NCBI GenBank assembly: GCA_947683425.1
Contig: CANTUQ010000008.1
Coordinates: 3,332,501 to 3,396,500 of the forward strand
Length of the DNA stretch: 64,000 bases
DNA from: Excoecaria cochinchinensis
Taxonomy: Eukaryota > Streptophyta > Magnoliopsida > Malpighiales > Euphorbiaceae
Direction: 5' to 3'
The notes beneath the pieces were generated by a model. It was not told where the DNA came from. It made no database searches and was given only the letters and a program-made list of their open reading frames with translations. Position 1 is the first letter of the stretch. Each line of letters begins with the position of its first letter. Of the stretch, positions 36,564-46,125 are shown piece after piece. A program made the translations under genes and the position numbers.

Positions 36564-37234
36564 TAGGGGTGAGCATGGTCGGTTAACCAGTCCATGAGCC
36601 CCAGTCCATTAACCAATCCATTAATATCGATTTTTTGAAATTACAGTCCATTACCATCGGTTAACCAGTCCATCGGTTTCGGATTTTCGGATCGGTTACC
36701 CAATATTTTTCGGTTAACCACTATAATTATAAATATATTCATAAATAAAATTAAAATGTTTAAGATATTTAAAAATTAAAATTTTTTCACTATAATATAA
36801 CATTATTGTTATTAAAATAAAAATATTTGGTGGATATAAACAAATTTATTTTTAAAAATTAATATTTAATAAGTAAATATATTAACCGGTCCATAATCAC
36901 TTTTAATTAGATAAATTATTATACTTACTAATAACTAATTAAAAAAACTTAAAAACTTTAAAATAATTAGTATAATGAAAAAAAAGTATATGATCACTTT
37001 TAATTAAGATAAATTGTTATAAATTATTAAAAAATTAATAAATTAACTAAAAGTTCGGTTTCGGTTCGGTTAACCAGTCACATGAGTCAAAAACCATTAA
37101 CCAGTCCATTAATATCGGTTTTTTCAAAACACTAACCATTAACCAGTCCATTATAATCGGTTAACCAGTCCATCGGTTCGATTTCGGATTTTTTTTCGGT
37201 TAATCAAGTCCATCGGTTTTTTTGCTCACCCCTA
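36564..37234. mobile_element. hAT-type MITE, GGTTAACC family, copy 2
   Basis: Ends TAGGGGTGAGCATGGTCGG and, inverted, TAGGGGTGAGCAAAAAAACC; identical 8-bp flanks CACATAAT (36556-36563 and 37235-37242). Length 671 bp, non-coding. It has GGTTAACCAGTCC words near both ends. Confidence 0.95.
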
Positions 37235-37540
37235 CACATAATAGCTCTTAATTTTAATAAATATGTAACTATTATTGTCCTAAATTTTTTTTGGTCATAT
37301 GATTTTTTATAACTAGATTTAGGAATAATAAATACTCATGAGGTTAATGAAAAAATCCACATGCCAAATGAATTAAGGAGGAATATGTGTATACTTTTAT
37401 GAGAAATATGTGTATGTTGTGAAAGTTAAGTGGATGTATAATGAATTGGTAAAGTTGATATTTGTATCATTGTATGTATTATCTCTAATGATTTATATAT
37501 ATAAAGATAATAATTTTCATATTTAAGACATCATTTGGTT

Positions 37541-37597
37541 ATAGGGATGGCGACGGATTGGTACCTGCAAAAAATACTATGCTCTTATCGAAACCTG

Positions 37598-37628
<31 letters not shown>

Positions 37629-38342
37629 CGGGTTAGATATATATATATATATGCACATACTCAAATTCGTTCCAAATTCGATTGTAATTACTCGAATATT
37701 ATCCAAATTCATTTAAATATTTGATTAACTTATAAATTTAACTAAAATTTTGATATATTTAATATTAGTAATAAATTTTAATTCAATTTAGTATATTATA
37801 TGATACATACTATAAATATGCAATGTAATTATATAATACTAATTTAATTATTATAAATTTTACATGGTATTTAAAGATAAATATAATTTTTATAAATTAA
37901 TAGTAAAATTTATAAATGGGTTTGGATTGTGGGTATCTGGTAACCTGAATATGCAATGTAATTAAATAATATTAATTTAATTATTATAAATTTTACATGG
38001 TATTTAAAGATAAATATAATTTTTATAAATTAATAGTAAAATTTATAAATGGGTTTGGATTGTGGGTATCTGGTATCCTGAATATGCAATGTAATTAAAT
38101 AATATTAATTTAATTATTATAAATTTTACATGGTATTTAAAGATAAATATAATTTTTATAAATTAATAGTAAAATTTATAAACGGGTTTGGATTGTGGGT
38201 ATCTGGTAACCTGTACTCGAATCCAATCCGAAATTGACAGGAGTACTCATATTCAAAATTCATTGAACAACTATCCAAATCTGACTTATCAGAATCCGAT
38301 CTGATCGGATACTTGAAAACACTTTACAGTTGCCATCCCTAT
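37541..38342. mobile_element. hAT-like MITE with internal 133-bp tandem repeats
   Basis: Ends ATAGGGATGGCGACGG and, inverted, ATAGGGATGGCAACTG. Flanks are similar but not identical (TTTGGTT versus TTGTTTG). The interior has an AT run (37605-37628) and three 133-bp repeats. No coding sequence. Confidence 0.75.
37815..38213. repeat. Three tandem copies of a 133-bp unit
   Basis: Units begin AATATGCAATGTAATTA at 37815, 37948 and 38081 and end GGTATCTGGTAACCTG or close. Copies 2 and 3 are nearly identical. Confidence 0.95.
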
Positions 38343-38444
38343 TTGTTTGCATAAAATGAAAAATCTATCTTGCAAATTTTCGAAATGACCCCATTATTTA
38401 AGCTTATAAACAAAATCACCCCTACACAAAGAAAACCCCACAGA

Positions 38445-38772
38445 GGTAAAAACCGCTGAATCACAATAAGCCCCATTTTTCTCCTCTCGCTCTCCCTATT
38501 GAAGGTAAGCGGCGAGGGAAGCAAGACTACTCTCTCTCTCTCTCTCTCTCTTCATCAACTCCAATTTCTCTGAGCTTCTTTTTAGGTAATATATTTTTTC
38601 TGTTCATGTCTATCTTTCGATTCCTAGATTAGTCCGCAATACACCTAGCAGTCTATTCTTTGCCCTCAGATCTAGGGGTGTTCCAGAAGCAACAACATCA
38701 CCAGGAAAAAGAAGTTTCGAGCCCTAGATTGCCCGATTCCCCCATCTCTGTTCGATTGACGTCGCCGATTCA
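38445..38772 (+). promoter_or_regulatory. Probable promoter/5' leader region, perhaps of the ATP synthase g gene
   Basis: Contains a CT-rich leader (CTCTCGCTCTCCC, then a (CT)n run near 38532-38551), a TTTTTAG/GTAATA possible donor near 38585, and a second exon-like stretch ending at GATTCAG near 38771. Such CT-rich leaders with leader introns are common in plant housekeeping genes. The nearest plus-strand gene starts at 41356, so the leader intron would be about 2.6 kb and contain the PPR fragment and the TRIM. Speculative. Confidence 0.35.
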
Positions 38773-38902
38773 GTAAGTTGTTTAATTTTTCTCATTTTTT
38801 GGAACTTTTACTGTTTTGGTTTCGATCGCTAGTTCACTTGAACATTTTATTTCTGTAATTCAATGACCTTTCTCGAGCTTTCAATTTACTTCGTGACACA
38901 CA

Positions 38903-39075
38903 GAACCCCGATATCGTCACCTACAACGCCCTCATTTCTGGGTTTTCCCGGTTTGGCCAGTCCGTCTCTGTTGTTTAGCTGTTTTATGAGTTGAGGGATC
39001 TGGGTTTGTTCCTGATGTTTTTACTTTGAGTTCTTTAATTAAGGCTTTTGTTGTTAGTGGGTTAATTGATAATTA
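38903..39075 (+). pseudogene. PPR (pentatricopeptide repeat) gene fragment
   Basis: Reads NPDIVTYNALISGFSRFGQS, a stop, LFYELRDLG, then after a one-base shift VPDVFTLSSLIKAFVVSGL. These are two adjacent PPR motifs of an organelle RNA-binding protein. Only about 57 codons are present, with a stop and a frameshift, so it is a fragment. Confidence 0.85.
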
Positions 39076-39652
39076 TGCGAAAAATTCATGGTGTCTGAAA
39101 GCAACAATATCAATCTATTGTCGTAATTCCATTTCATGTTGCTGTTCCTACTTCCCTTGTTTAAAAAGGAGAGATGCAAGGCTTGAACTCCATCCATATA
39201 TTGATGATGGTTCATGCTTTTTAGGTACAATAGAAGCCAGACCTACTCTTGGTGCAATGCCCTGCTTGGTATTAGTTTCTGCAGACTGAGAAAGATATCA
39301 ACGGAATTAAACTTATATTGCCTTCAAGTTAGAGATCATTATCCCGTATGTCTTGTAGTACACAGCTCTTCATCAACCTAAATTGTTTCTAGGGATAATC
39401 ATGCATTTTTCAGCATCAAGTCTGGGAATTTTCAGATAGGATATTGTCAAGTACAGAAAATGCAAAAACCATACAATTGATCTAAGTTTGTTATTCCAAT
39501 ATTAAGATTGTTTCTTGGTGCGGGGAAAGTGAAAATAGAAAGTAAAAGAGTTAACAATGTCATGTAAAAGGAAATGTTAAGCAGCAGCCCTATTTCTTTT
39601 TATATGATATTTATATCATATATCAATATTTGCCTTAGCCACCACTGCTTTA
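39076..39652. other. Non-coding DNA between the PPR fragment and the TRIM
   Basis: Short open frames only, none recognisable. Confidence 0.4.
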
Positions 39653-40035
39653 TGTCACGGGCTATTATCCTCTATTCAAAAGACGTTTTGTTGAGATGTG
39701 TAGCGTCTATCCAAAAAACGCTTGAGGTGTGCAGCGTCCATACTTATAAGTTCAGGACTCTCCCTTTGCCTATTCAACGTGGAATTTGTTTGTCCATGAC
39801 ATATTTTCCCACTCAGTTCTGTGACGCTCTCATCACAGGTGGAGCTTTTGCATATTCCATTCCCTCAGGGTACTTGGCGTGGATATTGGGTTCGGGTTCG
39901 GGTCGGTTCTGATACCACTTATCACGGGCCATTATCTTCTCCCAAAAGACGTGTTGTTGAGTTGTGTAGCGCCCATGTTTATATGTTCAGCACCCGCCTT
40001 TGCTTATCCGATGTGAGAGTTGTTTGTCTATGACA
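39653..40035 (-). mobile_element. TRIM (terminal-repeat retrotransposon in miniature)
   Basis: Two short direct repeats (39653-39801 and 39920-40035) read on the minus strand as TGTCATGGACAAACAA... and TGTCATAGACAAACAA..., ending near CCCGTGACA/CCCGTGATA. Beside the right repeat the minus strand reads GTGGTATCAGAACC, a primer site for initiator-Met tRNA. Beside the left repeat is the purine tract GAGTGGGAAAATA. Flanks share TTTA. The left repeat is longer because of a roughly 33-bp internal duplication around TGTAGCGTCTATCC. The interior of about 118 bases has no coding capacity. Confidence 0.88.
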
Positions 40036-41355
40036 TTTAGGAGAGAAACACATAAGTAAAAATCAACTGATGAATATAGCGCTATATTTATATTCATGAG
40101 TTTGGTTGTTTGCAGATTTATTTATTAATTTTGGAATTTTTCTATAATGAATCAACTGATGGAACTCCAAGTATTAGCAATAGGTGCAATGCTATGTTCT
40201 TTGACAGTTTGGTGTTATTGATTATGTTGGCTGGGTAGTACTATTTAAGCTTTATTGTTGTTTATATCGGCTATTATCAGCCATTAATGGAATTAGCTGC
40301 TTTTTTTATTTGTAAAGCTTAGTTCCTTGAGGTAGTATGCTCCTTTTATAGTTTCTATGCAATATTACTAAAGATTGATAAAATACTGAAACCAAATGGA
40401 AGATATATTGCTGGATATTAATAAGATTTTGAAGCTTTATAACCTTTTTATATATGTATTTTTTTATTTTATTTTGTGGATTAAAATTAAACCAATTAAA
40501 TTTTATGACACTATTAATTTTTTTATTTTTTTTTTATTTTTTTTTATAAAATGAAACATGCATGTGCTATCTAAAAAAATGGTTACAAAAATTAAATTAA
40601 TGTTTTATACTTAAAAAATATAAATATGAATAATTTATAATTTATATGTTTATAATACATTATAGATAATTAACATAACTCATGTAATCTAATGATAAAT
40701 TAGTCAATTCAACATAAGGAGATTAACTTATAATTCACCTGAATTGGATTGCGTTTAATCCATATAAAATTTTAGATGGATTGAATGAAAAAGCAATTGT
40801 AATCTATTCAATTCATTTTTGAACACTCCTAATAACAACTAAATATTTTTGGTTAGTTGGTTGGATTATACAATAACCCATAATCCATATAATTTGTTTT
40901 CTAAATTTTAGAATATATTATATGGGTTATAATAACCGTATAAAATTATGAAAAAATTGGTTGGACAGATTGGATTAAACGGTTTGAATGTGTTATGCCA
41001 TCTTTGAACACTCCTACAGTCAGATTATTTGATTGCTCTACTTACTCATTTCTATTCATGGGGATTAGGGTTTTGGTTGGCTCTTGTTTGTGCTTTTATA
41101 CTTTAGATTGTTGCTTGACCTTAATAACGTAGCAATTAAAGCTTAAGCTGGATTTGGAGCTCCTTTCTATGCATAAAATTTGGGAAAACCTGTGGATGTG
41201 CCAATTTGTTAATGGTTCGGTCTTCTTTTAATGAAAGAATGGTGTGGCTTAATGTATGGAGGATTTTCTCATTGAGAAGGAACTTCTATTAGAATGTATG
41301 ATTGGTAAATGGTATTCTTTGTCTTTTGTCTGGTTTAAGCAGTTTGTTGTAATCA
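40036..41355. other. Region upstream of the ATP synthase g coding start
   Basis: AT-rich. The phrase TTTGAACACTCCTA occurs near 40816 (as TTTTGAACACTCCTA) and 41008, hinting at a further small element whose opposite end I did not find. A possible leader-intron acceptor (TTTAAGCAG) lies at about 41334-41342, 14 bases before the start codon. Confidence 0.4.
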
Positions 41356-42940
41356 ATGGCGTCCAAGTTGCAGCAGTTGCAGTCCAAAGCTTGTCAAGCA
41401 TCTCAGTTTGTTGCCAAGCACGGAACTGCCTACTACAAGCAGTTGTTGGAGCAGAATAAGCAATATATTCAGGAACCTGCTACTGTTGAGAAGTGCCAAG
41501 AGTTGTCAAAGCAATTGTTGTACACCCGTCTTGCTAGGTTTTACTTCTCTTACCCTCCTTTACTTCTCAAATATGACTGTTGGTTTTGAATGTTTTTCTT
41601 GTTTGCATAATCTTCCTTTAATTGTGGACGAAAAAATTACTGGCATTGAGACATCTGATTTTTGGATTTTTTTTTTAATTCTACAATCTAAGGATACAAG
41701 TTGTACAGCCATTGGCTATGGGTGATACTCGTATCTGAAGAAGAGATTCATGATTTGTGTCTCAAACAAGTACATTGGCCGTGAATAGTCAAATGTGTAT
41801 ATTTCCTCCACATCTCTTATTGAAGCTCATTCATTAGGAACAAAGGAAATGGTGGTATTAATATTCCTTTGGATGTGAAACCTACTGTGTTGGCACCTCA
41901 ATCGTACACATCTATTTTAGGATACGTCCAGAATGATATCGTTATAGCTGAAGAAGACTGCCTTCTTTTTTTTCTTTTTCTTCTTCTTTTTTTTTTTTTT
42001 TTTTTAAAAAAAAGTTTACTCAATTGGTTAGAATTTTTGAAAGGGTCTGTTACTTAAGAGTGAACCTACTAGTTTTAGTTTTTTATTATACATTTCCTTT
42101 TGTAATTGGGCATTGGAGTGATGAATTGGTCCTCAATTTTTTTCTTGTTATACCAAGTTTGGGGTTGCACTTTGTTCATTATACATAGAGTTGTTCGGGA
42201 CTGTATGAATTTCGGTTATCTGTGTTGGGTACTTGGTAAACATAATTGTCTCCATGGCATCTGTGATGATTGAGTCCAATTTTTCTATTTGAGTCGAATA
42301 AGGAGACAAATGAAGTAATGATGGGAAACACAAGTTAGTTTTTGTTTTGGATGATTCCAATGTATCTGAGAAGGCTTGATTTGGATGCAAATGGGAAAAT
42401 AAAAGTAGTCAAGATAGTCACATAGTGAAGTTCTTAAATTTTATGTTGGGTTCAAATGGTGATATTGTTTCTTCACTTCTTGCAAATCACCCAATAGATT
42501 GATGCAATTTTGCTTCCACTATCAATGTTTTTCATCACCTCACCTGTACATTTTCTAGTTTCATGAAATAAGTTTTTCACTTTATAGGCAGTCACTGTTA
42601 ATGTCATGTAGACACACATTCATGCTCACTTTTAGCCCCCATATTCATCTTGATTTAGTTTCTTTCTAGTGGAAACTGTATACTTCATTTGATTCTGGCT
42701 TGAATGTTCAAAATTTGTTTCTTACTTGATATCTCTTATTTTCTCTTGCCCAGTATTCCTCATCGTAATGAACAATTCTGGAAGGAACTAGATTATGTGA
42801 AGAATTTATGGAAGAACAGGCAGCAGCTCAAGGTTGAGGATGCTGGCATTGCTGCCTTGTTTGGGCTAGAGTGCTTTGCTTGGTTTTGTGCTGGTGAGAT
42901 TGTGGGAAGGGGATTTACTATCACTGGTTACTATCCTTGA
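41356..42940 (+). CDS. Mitochondrial ATP synthase subunit g
   Basis: Seen: exon 1 is 41356-41537 and exon 2 is 42754-42940, joined in phase 2 to give 122 residues. The protein starts MASKLQQLQSKACQASQFVA, contains YIQEPATVEKCQELSKQLLY, and ends with ECFAWFCAGEIVGRGFTITG followed by YYP, where a single membrane helix carries the GxxxG-like GEIVGRG. Family knowledge: this is the plant form of F1Fo subunit g (PF04718), a small inner-membrane subunit in the stalk-distal Fo part that promotes ATP synthase dimers and cristae shaping. Length matches the family. The start codon is fixed by conservation. A leader far upstream (38.45-38.77 kb) is possible. Confidence 0.97.
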
Positions 42941-44072
42941 GAATAATCCTTTCACAGAATGTGTTTCAGGGGATTGAATATGTAAGGTTTTGTTGTCATT
43001 TACATGATTGAATCGCAGGCACTTCCCTAGCAATTTTTTTTCCTACAAAATTTTTGAAGCTGAGAAATCAGTTGGTTACTGTGATTGTTCAATAATTTTA
43101 CATCTCAAGCGGCTTAGTATGTTACTGTCATTCCATGTATAACTTTGTTGAAATTCACTGCTACTCATAAATGATGATAATGCTGCAAGTTTTTTTCTGG
43201 CTTGCCTTGTGACTTGATCAATATAAATGTTCAGATGTCTCCATTGGTAGTGCTTGCACAGAGAAATTCATTGTTACATATCGCATCATGCTTATGTGGA
43301 TGGAATTAGCTGCTATGCTGCTCCTGTCATAAGTGAAGTTGCATATTTTGGTAGTCTGGTTTCTACTCCTTCACTTGCAACTTACCCTTGGCTTAAGCAA
43401 ATGCTTTTGTGCCTGCAGTACTTCTTTTTTGGTATTATAGTGATGTAGTATTCCATTATATTTAATATATTAATCTATTTATGAGATCAGCTACTGTAAC
43501 TGGGAAAGCCTTTTTGGGAAAAGGATTTGGCATTGTCAGCGTTTCAGAGGGCGTGTGCATGTTTGGTTTGCAATCCAAGCTGTTTTATTCTTTTGGGTTC
43601 TAGTGCTGGAGTTAAAGCTGTATTAATGTAATAAGGTTATCAACAACCGGGATTTGTCTTTGTGGTTAGTATTTGATTGAAAGTGTCGGACGATTGGAAG
43701 ATTTGATTCTTGCCAGTGACCATTACGGTTATAATTAGGCTATTTGCTTTGTAACAAAAAAAAAGTTGTACTTGATTATTACAGGTTTCAGGCTAAGAAT
43801 TTTGATGTATCGAATGCATTTTAGTGGTGTAATGCTAAGAATTTTCATCTTGTTTATTTTTGACACTAGGAATTTTCATGTTAAATATGGTTTCTTAGCA
43901 CATTGTTGGGCAACATGTTTGTAGGATGGCAAGAGAAAAGTTATATTAGCAATTCATTTGGTTTATAGATAACCTTTTCACTGATCTTATAACAAAATGG
44001 ATGTGAAAATATTTCAGTTTGATTCAGTGATGTTTGATCCAATAAGTGCTTACAAGGCAAAGCATAACTCTT
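42941..44072. other. 3' region of ATP synthase g and intergenic DNA
   Basis: Begins with the probable 3' untranslated region. The rest has only short frames without recognisable similarity. TAATAATTTTATCAGGGT at 44073-44090 is the LINE target-site copy. Confidence 0.4.
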
Positions 44073-44139
44073 TAATAATTTTATCAGGGTGTAAATCTGG
44101 TTAAAACAAATCAATGTTACTTCTGAATTAGAGAGCTCA

Positions 44140-46125
44140 ATGGAATCATTTATCCTTTTTTCTCTTGCCTAGTTGCAAGCTTTTTTCTCTTGCCTGGTTG
44201 CAAGCTTTCTTCACTGCTGACATTACTCATAGATGTGAAAAGGTTTCTTTAGAGGATGAGGTGGAGGAAGGTTTTGTTTTCGATGATGAGGATTTTATTA
44301 GTGAGAAGTCTGAGCTGGAGTTATGTCTTATTGGAAGGATCTTTTCTAACAGATCTGTGAATGTAGCTGCTTTCAAAGCTACTATGGCTGAGGTATGGCA
44401 GCCTGGTAAGGGTATTGAAATCCGGGAACTTGCTCCCAAATTATTTAGTTTTCAATTTTTCCGCAAAGTGGACATGGATCTGGTACTTAATTATGGTCCT
44501 TGGTCATATGAGCAAAAACTTCTGGTTTTGAAGAAGATGGAAATAGGCATCTAACCAGACAATATTGAGTTATTTGCAGTGGATTTTTGGATTCAATGTT
44601 ACAACCTCCCTGTTGGTTTCTGGACTGAACGTATAGGTAAAAATATTGGCAATCAGCTTGGGACGTTTTTTAAGGTTGACCCCAGGAGTATTGATGGATC
44701 TTGGAAAGCTTTTATGCGAATTCGCGTCACACTTGATGTTCGTAAACCACTCCGAATTTCGTTGAAGGTTAAGAAGCAGGGAGGGGAATGGGTACTAATT
44801 AACTTTAAGTATGAGCGACTCCCAAGTTTTTGTTTCCTATGTGGTATCATAGGCCATCAAGAGAAGTTCTGTGAAAAGAGGTTTGAGATCGATGTGAGTA
44901 CTTATCAGTAGGTGTGAGCAAAAAAACCGATGGACTTGGTTAACCGAAAAAAAAATTCGAAACCGAACCGATAGACTGGTTAACCAATTGTAATGGACTG
45001 GTTAATGGTTAGTCTTTTGAAAAAACCGATATCAATGGACTGGTTAATGGTTTTTGACTTATGTGACTGGTTAACCGAACCGAAACCAAATTTTTAGTTA
45101 ATTTATTTAATTTTTAATGATTTATAACAATTTATCCTAATTAAAAGTGATCATGTATTTTTTTATTATACTAATTATTTTAAAGTTTTAAAGTTTGTTT
45201 AATTGACTATTAGTAAGTATAATAATTTATCTAATTAAAAGTGATTATGAACCGATTAATATATTTACTTATTAAATATTAATTTTTAAAAACAAATTTG
45301 CTTATATCCACCAAATATTTTTATTTTAACAACAATAATGTTATATTATAGTGAAAAAATTTTAATTTTTAAGTATCTTGAACATTTTAATTTTATTTAT
45401 GAATATATTTATAATTATAATGGTTAACCGAAAAATATTGGGTAACCGATCCGAAAATCCGAAACCGATGGACTGGTTAACCAATGGTAATGGACTGGTT
45501 AATGGACTGTAATTTCAAAAAACCGATATTAATGGACTGGTTAATGGACTGAGACTAATGGACCGGTTAACCAACCATGCTCACCCCTACTTATCAGTTT
45601 GAATATGGAGCTTTCCTTCGGGCACCTATGAGGAGGACGACAACTTATTCCGGTGAGCGGTGGTTCCGCACAAACATGCAGATAGCTGGTGGAGATATGG
45701 GCAAATCCAAAATGGGTGGCATTAATTCAGCTCAGATCACTACTCACCAAGTCCTTAAAGAGTCCAATTAGGGAAGGTATCCTGGTTATGCGAAGTCTAA
45801 GGGCGCTTGTTCAACGGGTCAAAACTCCTTGATTGTAGCTAACCAAATTGAGAAGAATCAACCTGCTAAGAATGTTGCGTATTGCATGCATGAGGAGGGT
45901 AGTATCTCGACCAATGAGGATAGGCCAGGTGGAGGAGGATTAAGGGGTAATGATAACTCTCAGCAGATTTGCATTGTTGAAGTTGATAACAAGCGGTGTC
46001 GTTCTACTAATTATCCAGTGGATAGAACTTCACTTTCTTATTCCTTGATTAGTAAGGATAAGGAGGTTGGAGATGTTCCTATGTCTGAGGCAGGACCTGT
46101 TAAACAGGCCTGCCAGGAATTATGA
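44140..46125 (+). pseudogene. LINE ORF1: DUF4283/CCHC gag-like protein, interrupted
   Basis: Seen: coding starts near ATG 44140 or just downstream. A 25-bp tandem duplication at 44161-44210 (CTCTTGCCTxGTTGCAAGC twice) shifts frame early. The main frame then gives ELCLIGRIFSNRSVNVAAFK (DUF4283-type), WIQCYNLPVGFWTE, and the zinc knuckle CFLCGIIGHQEKFC. A hAT MITE splits the frame after DVSTYQ; skipping it with one copy of its 8-bp site returns to frame with FEYGAFLRAPMRR. TAA at 44552 and TAG at 45769 are in-frame nonsense codons. The natural stop TGA (46123-46125) overlaps the ORF2 start. Family knowledge: this protein packages LINE RNA. Confidence 0.88.
44909..45589. mobile_element. hAT-type MITE, GGTTAACC family, copy inside LINE ORF1
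   Basis: Ends TAGGTGTGAGCAAAAAAACC and, inverted, TAGGGGTGAGCATGGTTGG; exact 8-bp flanks CTTATCAG (44901-44908 and 45590-45597). It is 681 bp long and matches the copy at 36564-37234 in the opposite orientation. It is younger than the LINE it sits in. Confidence 0.96.

Noticed and set aside
37815..38213. Regularly spaced repeats resembling a CRISPR array
   Set aside because: The units are 133-bp head-to-tail copies without unique spacers, inside a plant transposon.
39026..39289. 87-codon frame containing LIKAFVVSGLIDNY
   Set aside because: Only its first residues are the tail of the PPR fragment; the rest is unrelated non-coding sequence.
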